Shown: piece by piece, positions 12,300 to 21,729 of the stretch
Layout: every line of letters starts with the position of its first letter
Numbering within the stretch: the stretch's first letter is position 1
Assembly (NCBI GenBank): GCA_026874595.1
Contig: CM049309.1
Coordinates: 1,402,076 to 1,466,075, forward strand
Length of the DNA: 64,000 nt
Source: Sipunculus nudus
Taxonomy: Eukaryota; Annelida; Sipuncula; Golfingiida; Sipunculidae
Direction: 5' to 3'
Made by a program: the position numbers and the translations under genes
The notes under the pieces: generated by a model
Database searches by the model: none
What the model saw: only the letters and a program-made list of their open reading frames with translations
What the model was told of the DNA's origin: nothing

Positions 12300-12910
12300 C
12301 AGGAAAAAAACGTGCCACGGTCAAAGTTGGGCAAAATTTAAGGTACTGATTTTTTTTTATGCTAATAACTTAAAAAATTTACAAAATTCAGATCTAATTT
12401 TGGGTAAACAATTGAATCTTGATTAAACATAGTTATATACTTGAGAAAATAGACTCTAGTTTCAAAATTTTTCATGTTAAGTGAGTTATTATTTTTCCTG
12501 ATTTTTTACAAAGTCCATTATGTTTGGGCCCATAACTTAAAGAATTTATACTTTTCAGTCTTAATTTCTGGCATGTACATAGGAACTATATAGAGGAATA
12601 TTTATGGTAAATATGAGGAAAAACAGATGAGTAGTTTTGATATTAGGCAGTCCTGAAGTGTGAAAATAGGATTTTAATAAAAAATTGAGGTTTTTCCTTA
12701 ATTTCTCAAAGGAACGAAGTCGCAAAGACCCAGTTTTCGGCTTGGTAGGAGATCTTGGGGATATCTAACATTATGCTGAATTTTGGATTCCTAGGTCTTA
12801 CGGTTTCAAAACGTGCCACATCTACGGACGGACGGACGGACGGACGGACGACGGACAATGGACCACGACTATAGCTCAGATGACTTATAGTCAGCTGAGC
12901 TAAAAAAAAA
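12300..12910 (+). mobile_element. probable dispersed repeat with GGAC run, hairpin and poly-A tail
   Basis: The right end carries GGAC repeated about seven times (12831-12860), then a hairpin whose arms are AGCTCAGATGAC and GTCAGCTGAGCT around TTATA, then an A-run (12900-12909). This ordering of tetranucleotide run, short stem and poly-A is common at the ends of repeats in mollusc genomes and suggests a retroposed element. The left boundary is uncertain. Two internal segments share AATAACTTAAA or CATAACTTAAAGAATTTA, hinting at internal duplication. No ORF is present. Confidence 0.55.
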
Positions 12911-13379
12911 CTGGCTGAATATTATCTGGTCTCTGTCAGGTATGTGATGGTTTTCTAGCTACTATAGCATTCACAGACTAGTAAATGTTCAATTTTAACT
13001 CACCTTGAACAAAATTTTTCCAAGATTAGATGGACACCCCTTGGTGGAAAAAAAGACTATAAATAAAATATATTAAAACTGAAAAAGGGCCACTTCTGGT
13101 CTAGTATTTTGTGTATGGATGGTTTATTGTTTTTATTTACTTGAGAAACATTTATGAACTGTCATACCTGCATTACAGTAAAGTATCTATGTGTCATTGT
13201 ATCTCTTGAGGAATACGGTATGATCTAATAATCGAGTAACAAATGGTCATGATTTGGCACTTTAGGATATAGTTTATGAACATCAAAATTATAAACTTTC
13301 ATCAGTTTCCCATACTGTTCAATAATGTTTCAGATTAATAAAACTTTTTTTAAGACATTTTGAACACATTTTCAGTGTG
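12911..13379 (-). other. 3' flank of the minus-strand gene
   Basis: No coding sequence. On the minus strand, AATAAA hexamers (TTTATT on +) occur at 13123-13128 and 13132-13137, about 250 bases past the stop codon of the minus-strand gene, and could be its polyadenylation signals. Confidence 0.4.
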
Positions 13380-13580
13380 TCAATCAGCTCCTCCCTCGGC
13401 CCCGCCTGGCCCCTCCCCCGCCTCATTTTTCTCTCCTTCCTGCTCCCTCTCCAAATCCTCCTTTATCCGTTTTTCCTCTTCCAGTCTCTTTTTCTTCTCC
13501 TCTGCCTCCTTCTTTTTCTCCTCAGCCTCACGTTTCTTGGCCTCCAATCTCATGTCTAACTCCTCGATCATGGTCATGGT
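13380..13580 (-). CDS. EF-hand/coiled-coil/dynein-stalk-like protein, last exon
   Basis: Terminal exon of gene 2. The acceptor on the minus strand is TTTATCAG before 13580. It encodes TMTMIEELDMRLEAKKREAE, then alternating E/K-rich heptad-like sequence, and ends GEGPGGAEGGAD before TGA at 13382-13380. The first residues resemble the start of the returning coiled-coil strand after a dynein microtubule-binding head, where W-V-x-A-M is usual and W-T-M-T-M is found here. The strongly charged helix then passes into a short acidic, glycine-rich tail. It is 201 nt, phase 0. Confidence 0.85.
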   Translation of the reverse strand, partial: TMTMIEELDMRLEAKKREAEEKKKEAEEKKKRLEEEKRIKEDLEREQEGEKNEAGEGPGGAEGGAD

Positions 13581-13690
13581 CTGATAAAGACAGAACATAA
13601 AACCAGTGTACCCTGAGAGTGACAAACGGCCATGAATATTATGTTATAAATATGAATGCTTTTGTAGTGTAATTAATATCATACTGCTAT

Positions 13691-13711
13691 TAGTAGTAGT
13701 AGTAGTAGTAG
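13691..13711. repeat. (TAG)7 microsatellite
   Basis: Seven TAG trinucleotides in the intron between the last two exons of gene 2. The rest of this intron (13581-14312) is AT-rich and holds nothing recognisable. Confidence 0.95.
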
Positions 13712-14312
13712 AGACAGAATGACAAGGAAGAAAAATATATAAATATCCAAAATAATATTGTAATATAATATTAAATATATTTAATTAACTTTAATTAAAT
13801 AAAAATATACTATCCTTTCATGGCATTTCACATGCAACAGTGAGATAATTTTTAAAAATCTTGTATTTTGTAGCATTATTAAATAAGAAATTGTTGTAAA
13901 AAAAGTAAAAAAGAAAAGTAAAAAAATGAAGTATTACAGAAGAGCAATGATATCAGCATATAATGCTACATTGTAAATCAATTTAAATAAATATTTAAAG
14001 ACAAAAATGGATCCACTAAGCCTTAATTAACACTTATGATGTGATTAAAGGCTGATGCTACATGAACAAAATGGAGCTAAAATTCAGCTGTAATTTAAAC
14101 AATTTCTTGGGGATAACAAAATTAGGTAGGTTTATTTGACCTGATGAATAGCTTTTTCCACAATAAATTCATTAAAACATGTTAGGCTTCATCTTGTCCT
14201 TAAATATCCCTCAAACCAGCAAATGGCTGCCAGGTCAAAGGTCAGGATGCAGAATGATGATGGTGATGCATATTAAAAGGAATGCTACTTTAGTTTGGAA
14301 AAAATGTCTCAC

Positions 14313-14498
14313 CCAGACATAAAATGTGGCCGCTCCTGCTGATACGTCTCTGACATCATCCAGATCAAAATGGCTGTTGAGTTCACTTGCTCTCTTTGCG
14401 GCGTCTGGATTGATCATGTCGGGCTCCAGGCCGAGACAGCGACGTTTCAGACCCTCTTTACCCGTTTTGCCCACCAGGGCCTGCACATTCTTCCAAAC
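14313..14498 (-). CDS. EF-hand/coiled-coil/dynein-stalk-like protein, exon 9
   Basis: Sixty-two codons, phase 0 on both sides, with acceptor TTAACCCTCAG before 14498 and donor TGG|GTGAGA at 14312. The translation starts VWKNVQALVGKTGKEGLKRR and ends DVRDVSAGAATFYVW. With the PPPIVHTVM block at the end of exon 8, it follows the layout of the dynein heavy-chain microtubule-binding head: P-P-x-x-V, a tryptophan before a K-rich helix, an acidic loop with I-N-P-D-A, a helix starting F-D-L-D-D-V, and S-x-A-x-x-x-x-x-W. This suggests a small microtubule-binding fold without the dynein motor. The similarity is by eye and needs a profile search. Confidence 0.85.
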
Positions 14499-15187
14499 CT
14501 GAGGGTTAAAAAAATTCCATCTAGTGCTGACACCTTCTTGCAATGTGATCAACTATGGGACAATATATATAAATTAAATAGTGTAGTACAAGATGACTCA
14601 TAACAAATGTTTATACTTTAACATGCAATTATAATTAATTATAATGTGAAATAATTATAATATAAGAAAGGTAAATAAGTGATACACAAGTATTTTAATC
14701 ACCAACATCCTGCTGAGAGGGATATGTCTTCAGTTTGGTTTAAAGCAATGGATGCGAGGTGCATTCTTAGTTTTGTAGGGATTGAAACTTGGCCAGTATA
14801 ACAAAAAGAACATTCATGAACTTTTATTGGCTGTTTTATATAAAAGATGGTTACAAAAAAAAAAAACATGACAAAGGTAATGGCACAGACTGTTTTCCTT
14901 TGTTGCATTAATGTTTGCCCACTGAGCTTTGAATATATATATTTTGGCACGTAATCCCAAATATTAAGCAGCAAGGAATAATGTATGACAAGAATAAAAC
15001 AAAAAAATACTTTGTGAAGTATTTTAGAAACGCAATAAAATGAACACAAGGGAAAACAGAATTTTTTATGCCATTTCAATCCCACTAATGAAGGTCAAAA
15101 ACATTGTACACATGCACAAAATTTTGCATTTTAAAGCTTTAACTAGTTCTTGGGTAGATGGTTGTAAAATATATATATATATATATA
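14499..15187. other. intron sequence, no feature
   Basis: AT-rich intron DNA upstream (in gene orientation, downstream) of exon 9. The minus-strand ORF at 14699-15085 is not supported by codon use, splice context or any recognised motif. A short AT run (15168-15187) borders the foldback element. Confidence 0.5.
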
Positions 15188-15779
15188 TGTCAAAGTAGAG
15201 ACTACGATCTGGTAGAATCAGAGTTTTTACTGGTAGATCGTAGAAACTACGATCAGGGTCTGCTGGTAGAAACTACGATCAGGGTCTCTGCTGGTAGAAT
15301 GTACGATCAGGGTCTCTACTGGTAGAATCTATGATCAGGGTCTCTGCTGGTAGAAACTACGATCGGAATCTCTACCAGTAGAAACTCCGATTCTACTAGT
15401 AGATACTCCAATCACAGTTCCTACCAGCAGAAACTCCGATTCTACTGGTAGGAACTCCGATTCTACTGGTAGAGACTCTAATCACAGTTCTTACCAGCAG
15501 AAACTGCGACCCTACTGGCAGGAACTTCAATTCTACTGATAGGAACTCTAACAATGTTGGTGCAATCCCCAAAACACAAATTTGGGTAGGAAAAACAGTA
15601 AAAAAATATTATTTAAGGGGTATATTTCAAAATTAAATATGTGACTTGTTTCATACTTAACATAAAAAGACAGGACTCTCACGTTCAACAAAATGTCACC
15701 CATCATCTGTTGAAAAGAATTTATTGTTTATGCAAGCTTTCATTTTTTGTCATTGATAAATGACAAGTTGTGATATAGT

Positions 15780-16480
15780 TCAGAAACCAGTGTGCCTGTG
15801 TGTAGAAAGTACATTTAATGATAAAGATGTTTAGATATGTCTTGTGTAAAGTTCTTGTGCAAAGTAAACTCTACATTAAAAGATTTAAGTAGTTTAGAAA
15901 TCAAAGTGTTCATATATGTAAAATCAACTATAAATGAAATAAGTAGTTTTGAAACCAGAGAGTTCTTATGTATAATCAACTATGAATGAATTAAGTAGTT
16001 TGGAAACCTAAGGCCAAAAAAAATAAAAGGTATGGTTCTTTGGCACTGCCCACGCCAATTTTAGCCCCCCCCCCCCCATCAAATAAATTTTTATTTTGAT
16101 TTTTATCTTTCAAAAACATAAATAATACAATTTATGTAGTGCTTTTAACTGTTTGGCAAAAAAATTGTTATTTTCATGCTTTCCCTGATCATATGACATT
16201 TTTATTGAAATATACAAAAAAAAGGTAAAAAATAAAATACTGCCCCCCGGAAATTATTTCTGAAAAAAAGTGCCTGAGAACCAAACCTTTTTTTTAGCCT
16301 TATACCTGGAAATTTCTTTTTATTGTCTAAGTGTTCCTATGTATAATAAACTATGAATGAATTAAGTAGTTTAGAAACCATAATGTTTTAATGTAAAATA
16401 AAGTACAATTCAATGAAAAAAAGTGTTTAGAAACCGCAGTGTTCTTGTGTATTATAAAAAAAAAATGATTTTGAAAGTGT
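15780..16480. repeat. 60-63-bp interspersed tandem repeat inside the foldback element
   Basis: About seven diverged copies of a unit with AAGTAGTTTAGAAACC and GTGTTCTTATGTATAAT occur. The middle of the series is split by the nested inverted-repeat element at about 16008-16312, with copies on both sides. Confidence 0.7.
16008..16312. mobile_element. nested small inverted-repeat element (MITE-like)
   Basis: The left end reads TAAGGCCAAAAAAAATAAAA and continues GGTATGGTTCTTTGGCAC. The reverse complement of the right end reads TAAGGCTAAAAAAAAGGTTT and continues GGTTCTCAGGCAC. It interrupts the repeat series of the surrounding foldback element, so it inserted later. It contains a run of about 14 C (16066-16079) and no ORF. 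Confidence 0.7.
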
Positions 16481-16719
16481 TCATTTTCTTTTCATTGATA
16501 AGTGCCAAATCTGAAAGGTTTAGATAAAGGTATGCTTAATAGGTGATCCTGGATCGATCACAGTTTCTACTGGAAGAACTGAGATTGGAGTCTCTACCAG
16601 TAGAACTGGAGTTTCTACTGGTAGAGATTCTGATCGTGGTTTCTTCCAGCAGAGACTCTGATTGTAGTTTCTACCAGTAGAAACTCTGATTCTACCAGAT
16701 CTCAGTCTCTACCCTGACA

Positions 16720-16744
16720 TATATATAAATAAATATATAAATAA

Positions 16745-16816
<72 letters not shown>
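16720..16816. repeat. (AAAT)/(TA)n microsatellite
   Basis: A short AAAT-rich run followed by about 38 TA dinucleotides, directly beside the right end of the foldback element. The minus-strand ORF with a long YIYIYI stretch here (16709-17017) is just this microsatellite. Confidence 0.95.
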
Positions 16817-16818
<2 letters not shown>

Positions 16819-17016
16819 TGTTGTATATCTTGATGCTATCCAACTCATATGAAGCCTTAAGACCCTCTTTAGTGTCAAATTCTATGATAAATTTAAAGTT
16901 TGACCAAATAATCACCAAATTTAACTGGTCACTCATTGGTGGAACTGAGTTTAGACTCTTTTCACCTCTGTGCATGGACCCTAGTCCAGCTCTGGACACT
17001 GACGGCTTCACAAACA

Positions 17017-17031
17017 CCCCCCCCCCCCCCC
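17017..17031. repeat. poly-C tract
   Basis: About 15 consecutive C within the intron between exons 8 and 9 of gene 2. Confidence 0.9.
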
Positions 17032-17087
17032 ATGCCTGATCCTGTCAGCTTCCAGTAAGAAAGTGACACATCTTGTCCCTACATCTG

Positions 17088-17440
17088 TCAGGTCAGGCAA
17101 GAAGGCTTTTCCCAGCCAAATGCTTAAATCCCAGTCTCACCAACATTATGAAATGTACTAATGAAATTTGCTTTACCTTCAGGCACTGATATCATTCTTG
17201 TCCTTAGACAAAATATCTATTAATCCCAAGAACTGTACATGAACAGTTTACTGGCACATTAAAAGATGATTGGCCATGTAAGCATCACTTTCATACACAA
17301 TTTTATTGATTATTGGATATTTTGTCAAGGGACAAGCATGATCTCACTGCCGGAAGTTAAAGCATGTTTTATTTCATAATTCTAACATCAAATTTACTGT
17401 TAGTGAGACTGCAAGCATTAAGCCTTCCTGCCTGACCTCA
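17088..17440. mobile_element. hairpin MITE, about 353 bp
   Basis: The left end TCAGGTCAGGCAAGAAGGCT and the reverse complement of the right end TGAGGTCAGGCAGGAAGGCT are inverted copies. The match continues inward for over 100 bases: CAGTCTCACCAAC against CAGTCTCACTAAC, ATTATGAAAT in both, and TTGTCC(T/C)TTAGACAAAATATC against TTGTCCCTTGACAAAATATC. The whole sequence can fold into one long hairpin. There is no ORF. A target-site duplication is not obvious. Confidence 0.75.
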
Positions 17441-17523
17441 CGGCTTGAAGAACAGGATCAGATGTAAGACTTTTGGACACTGATGGGCTGGGTCCAGTGT
17501 GTGGGTGGTGGGGGGGCCCTTAC

Positions 17524-17804
17524 TTTAGTCTCCTTTTCCTTATGTCCCAGTAGGAGGAAAGTAGACGTCATGACGGTGTGGACAATGGGTGGTGGTTTCT
17601 GGTAGCTCCTGATCTCAGCCACTGTGGACTGTTTCAGCTCCAGAATCTCTGCTCGGATACGCTCCAGTCGACGGAGCTGCAGCAGTAGCCGGTTGGCCTC
17701 GATCAGCTCCTTCGCGAACTGTGGTTCAAAGCCATGCTTTTTGATAAAGTTGATGGCCCTCTCAAGCTCCTGGAGCTGTCTCTGAGTCATGGCCTTCTTC
17801 AAGC
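17524..17804 (-). CDS. EF-hand/coiled-coil/dynein-stalk-like protein, exon 8
   Basis: Largest exon of gene 2, 281 nt, with acceptor ATGATTCCAG before 17804 and donor AAA|GTAAGG at 17523. It completes a split Gly codon from exon 7 and then gives 93 codons beginning LKKAMTQRQLQELERAINFI. A leucine- and charge-rich helical region (LIEANRLLLQLRRLERIRAE) is followed by SYQKPPPIVHTVMTSTFLLL. The P-P-P-I-V-H-T-V-M block looks like the entry from the dynein stalk coiled coil into its microtubule-binding head. The paired helices here and in exon 10 would then form the stalk. Function beyond probable microtubule or ciliary association is inference. Confidence 0.87.
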
Positions 17805-19175
17805 CTGGAATCATAAAAAAAACAATGAAGTCTACTGTTTTATACTGAGTCAATCCTGAAATACAAAATGCCTGAAACAAAAAAAAAATGAAAAAAATAA
17901 GTAATTATTACAACAACATTGTAACAATCAATTTTTTAAAGATGATAAGTCAGGGCATTCTTTACACTTGTGGTCATATCGATGAAAGAGGTTCAGTGCT
18001 TTTAACAGAGATATTTAAAATATTTCTTAAATGGGCAGAATGTTGAATAATGGCTTGTTTGAACCCTGTCACCAACAGAATAAAAGGTTTATAAATATGT
18101 TCATTGATAGAGAGATTTAATATTTGAAAAAGTGGCACCAACAGTCTGCAGGAACTGATGAAACACATCATGATCAATATGCATGCAAAGAATCATGGTT
18201 GTTAGGAATATTAATAAATATATAAATAGAAATATATCAAACAAATATAAAGGCTCTTTGTTTGCAGGGTTTAAAATTTGTGATATTCGCAAAAAAGGAA
18301 GTCAAAGTGAAAATAAATACTACAGGAACATTCCAATAGTTCATCCCTGTACCCGTGTCCACATCATTTACAGGGTAATTTATGATTAAAGTTAAGCAGT
18401 GTAAACTTTTCTGGTCCAAAGGTTGCAGGAACTATTCCCCCAACTCCCTGAGTAAAAATAATGCCTTACCTTGCTTTGATTTTGTATGAGACAATCCAAA
18501 TTATGACAAAACAGGCTACAGCATTTAAAAATTGTCATACTGGAGGACTGATAATAAACAAGCCAGTCAAACCGGTGACATCAGTCAACTGAAGGTGATG
18601 CCTGACTGATCATTGTGACATCTTAGAGAAATCACTGTTGTGATAAACAAACACCAAAAGCAGCCAAAGACATGGAAGGTGTACCATGGAGGAATGAGCT
18701 GTTCAGCAGTGCCGCGATTATGCCATCCACAGTCTGTCAGCATTTATAATGCAAAAGAGTCACAAAGTAAATACTTTTTATAAGATATATTACTACTTTA
18801 CACAAAATTGGTGAAATATATGTATATCTACTTTAGGCCAAAGGGCATTTTTAAAGAATATTCTTAAAATAATAATCGCAAAAAGACATGTGGACACAGA
18901 TTTTGGGATGGACAATACTATATAGCCTCACTGACATCTCTTCAATATTATATATGCCTGTTGCATCTCAGATAAAAGCCAAAAATCATTTGCATTAACT
19001 GAAACTTTTTTTTTATACATACCAAATTCATACATCACAGGATATACTATTAAGTATATAGTTTACTGTATTTTGAGGTCATAAATTTCAAACTCCTTAC
19101 AGATCAGTAAAAAGAGTGGAAATTACAAAATTTAACCTCACAAATGTAAAGCCAACCACTGTATTTACACAGAGA
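17805..19175. other. intron sequence with a dispersed-repeat fragment
   Basis: AT-rich intron. A segment at 18132-18200 (ending AATATGCATGCAAAGAATCATGG) recurs at 53292-53360, showing a copy of a dispersed repeat at both sites. Otherwise nothing is recognisable. Confidence 0.55.
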
Positions 19176-19925
19176 AATGTGTTAAGGCCAGCCTGTGTCA
19201 ACAGATATGTTACATAACCTGTAGTATGTTAAGGCCAGCCTGTGTCAACAGATATGTTACATAACCTGTAGTATGTTAAGGCCAGCCTGTGTCAAAATAT
19301 ATGTTACATAACCTGTAGTATGTTAAGGCCAGCCTGTGTCAACAGATATGTTACATAACCTGTAGTATGTTAAGGCCAGCCTGTGTCAACAGATATGTTA
19401 CATAACCTGTAGTATGTTAAGGCCAGCCTGTATAAACATGCAGATACGTTACATAACCTGTAGTATGTTAAGGCCAGCCTGTGTCAACAGATATGTTACA
19501 TAACCTGTAGTATGTTAAGGCCAGCCTGTGTCAACAGATATGTTACATAACCTGTAGTATGTTAAGGCCAGCCTGTATAAACATGCAGATACGTTACATA
19601 ACCTGTAGTATGTTAAGGCCAGCCTGTGTCAACAGAAATGTTACATAACCTGTAGTATGTTAAGGCCAGCCTGTGTCAAAATATATGTTACATAACCTGT
19701 AGTATGTTAATGCCAGCTCTGTCAACAGATATGTTACATAACCTGTAGTATGTTAAGGCCAGCCTGTGTCAACAGATATGTTACATAACCTGTAGTATGT
19801 TAAGGCCAGCCTGTATAAACATGCTGATACGTTACATAACCTGTAGTATGTTAAGGCCAGCCTGTGTCAACAGATACATTACATTACCTGTAGTATGTTA
19901 AGGCCAGCCTGTGTCAACAGATACT
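19176..19925. repeat. 47-bp tandem array, about 16 copies
   Basis: The unit contains TTAAGGCCAGCCTGTGTCAA and ATGTTACATAACCTGTAGTA. Most copies are 47 bp. A longer variant carrying TATAAACATGCAGATACG recurs at intervals, giving a weak higher-order pattern. In gene-2 orientation each copy contains CTACAG|GTTATG, a possible decoy donor, but the array starts about 320 bases after the true donor of exon 7 and is not derived from it by eye. Confidence 0.92.
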
Positions 19926-20250
19926 TTAACCTGGAGTGGATATTAAGGGGCACAGGCAGTGCCCAACCCCTGCTCCCCTTTTTTTCCTATCACGGAAGAT
20001 GAAAATATGGTGTATACTGATTAGCAGCGCTGAAGTTTGAGTCTGGTGTTCTTTTCTTCCATATACTGCAGTATGCATTTGTATAATGTCTGTTACTACT
20101 CCCAGCATATTTGTTTACCTGTGCCTGACTGTTCTTTGATCCTGTATCCTTATCTGTAATCTCACAGGGCTATGGTGAACAGATTGAAATATAAAGCTGC
20201 TAAATTCAGTATTATGCTTGGGAAATTGTTTCTGTACTGAGTGACCCTAC

Positions 20251-20418
20251 CATCCCCAGCCTTGAACTCCAGCAGAATGCGTTCTGCCTTGGGAAGATCC
20301 ATGTCTGTGTCTGGTAGCTTTGCCTTCTTGAACTCATCCACAGCTGGTGGCAGTCGTTCCCGATCACGGCGTTTAATGGCAACCTTGAGGTTGTAGCGAA
20401 TTCTGCGATGACGAGCAT
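20251..20418 (-). CDS. EF-hand/coiled-coil/dynein-stalk-like protein, exon 7
   Basis: 168 nt with acceptor ATCCACACAG before 20418 and donor GATG|GTAGGG at 20250. After completing a split Asp codon it reads ARHRRIRYNLKVAIKRRDRE and ends LPKAERILLEFKAGD. The L-x-x-A-I-x-x-x-D pattern with basic and acidic pairs resembles the short helical-pair repeats found in several ciliary coiled-coil proteins. It joins exon 8 in phase 1. Confidence 0.86.
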
Positions 20419-20527
20419 CTGTGTGGATTAAAGTAAGTAAAACAGTCTCTCATGACAAAAACTGTACATCTGAAAAGTAATTCAGGCAAAACAAACACAG
20501 AAACAAAAGATGCAAGATAGAGGCTTC

Positions 20528-20640
20528 AACAGGGAACTCACAGTTAAAGAAGCTTAATTTAACAGGGATCTCACAGTTAAAGAGGCATTAACAGGGATCT
20601 CACAGTTAAAGAGGCTTCAACAGGGATCTCACAGTTAAAT
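20528..20640. repeat. about 30-bp tandem repeat, four copies
   Basis: Four copies built on AACAGGGATCTCACAGTTAA, spaced roughly 30-36 bases, lie in the intron between exons 6 and 7 of gene 2. Confidence 0.85.
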
Positions 20641-20851
20641 ATGAGGAAAATTATTTTTGATTTATTCCTCTGAGATATGGACCATTACTACCATTTTTAT
20701 ACTGGCCCAATTTCACCAGATGTCACTAGCGTGATTCACATATATTTTTCATCTCAATATCTGAGTCCTGTAGCTATATTGAACTCTCTTACACACCTTA
20801 AGATCTTACATTAACTTCAGCCTCACTTATACAAGTCAGATGAGTCTTTAC

Positions 20852-20942
20852 CCTTGGCCCTGAGTTTCTGCTGCTCCTTCTCCTTAGCATCTCTGGCTTT
20901 CTTGGCCTTCTCCTCCGCATCCTGTTCCTCCTTAGTGGCTCT
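20852..20942 (-). CDS. EF-hand/coiled-coil/dynein-stalk-like protein, exon 6
   Basis: 91 nt with acceptor TTTGATCTCCAG before 20942 and donor AAGG|GTAAAG at 20851. It reads RATKEEQDAEEKAKKARDAK then EKEQQKLRAK, pure charged coiled coil. It follows exon 5 only after a 25-kb intron made of the 39-bp satellite. The phase (0 in, 1 out) fits both neighbours, supporting the assignment across the satellite. Confidence 0.85.
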
Positions 20943-20959
20943 CTGGAGATCAAATGTCA

Positions 20960-21470
20960 TCATAAAAACTATTATAACCACCATTACTAAGATTACCTGA
21001 TCATATACACAACTACCATCATCATAACTATCAACATCATCATCATCATCATTGTAACCACCATTATTGTGATTACCTGATCATATACACAACTACCATC
21101 ATCATAACTATCAACATCATCATCATCATCATCATCATTGTAACCACCATTACAGTGATGACCTGATCATATACACAACTACCATCATCATCACTATCAA
21201 CATCATCATTATTATCATCATCATCATCATTGTAACCACCATAACTGTGATTACCTGATCATATACACAACTACCATCATCATAACTATCAACATCATCA
21301 TCATCATCATCATCATTGTAACCACCATTACAGTGATGACCTGATCATATACACAACTACCATCATCATCACTATCAACATCATCATTATCATCATCATC
21401 ATCATCATTGTAACCACCATTACTGTGATTACCTGATCATATACACAACTACCATCATCATAACTATCAA

Positions 21471-21503
<33 letters not shown>

Positions 21504-21590
21504 TGTAACCACCATTACAGTGATGACCTGATCATAAACACACCTAAAATCATCATCACTATCAACATCATCATCATCATCATCATTGTA
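20960..21590. repeat. 80-95-bp tandem repeat containing (ATC)n tracts, about seven copies
   Basis: Copies share TGATTACCTGATCATATACA, CAACTACCATCATCA and CATTGTAACCACCATTA. ACCTGATCAT occurs at about 20995, 21075, 21161, 21253, 21339, 21431 and 21526. The spacing varies (80, 86, 92, 86, 92, 95) because the embedded ATC run differs in length, with 86- and 92-bp forms alternating. Confidence 0.9.
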
Positions 21591-21594
21591 ATCA

Positions 21595-21725
21595 CCATCA
21601 GACCTCTGAGACAGTCTCTCTTTATGACCTCCTCCCTATTACAGACATGTCTACAGTACAGATCCCTTAGATAGTCTCTTTATAACCACCTCCCTATTAC
21701 AGACATGTCTATAGTACAGGTCCCT
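21595..21725. repeat. about 65-bp duplication next to the 39-bp satellite
   Basis: Two copies share CTCCCTATTACAGACATGTC and AGTACAG(A/G)TCCCT. They sit at the far edge of the 39-bp satellite, which starts at about 21730. Confidence 0.75.
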
Positions 21726-21729
21726 GAGG

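Larger units (their letters stand above)
15188..16719. mobile_element. 1.5-kb foldback element with tandem-repeat arms
   Basis: The left end starts TGTCAAAGTAGAGACT and the right end, reverse-complemented, TGTCAGGGTAGAGACT; both continue into ATCTGGTAGAATCAGAGTTT. Each arm (about 15188-15560 and 16540-16719) is a run of degenerate repeats built on CTGGTAGAAACTACGATCAG in both orientations. Both ends abut ATATAT runs, consistent with insertion into a TA repeat, so the target duplication cannot be defined. The interior has 60-63-bp repeats and a second, smaller inverted-repeat element. No transposase is encoded, so it is a non-autonomous foldback-type element inside an intron of gene 2. Confidence 0.8.

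Noticed and set aside
14699-15085. 128-codon minus-strand ORF in the intron between exons 8 and 9
   Set aside because: No matching splice sites or phase with gene 2 and no recognised motif; AT-rich intronic chance ORF.
16709-17017. ORF with a long YIYIYI stretch
   Set aside because: Translation of the (TA)n microsatellite.
19176-19925. 47-bp array as a further copy of an exon end plus donor
   Set aside because: Although it contains CAG|GTTATG in gene orientation, it does not match the end of exon 7 and starts about 320 bases from its donor.
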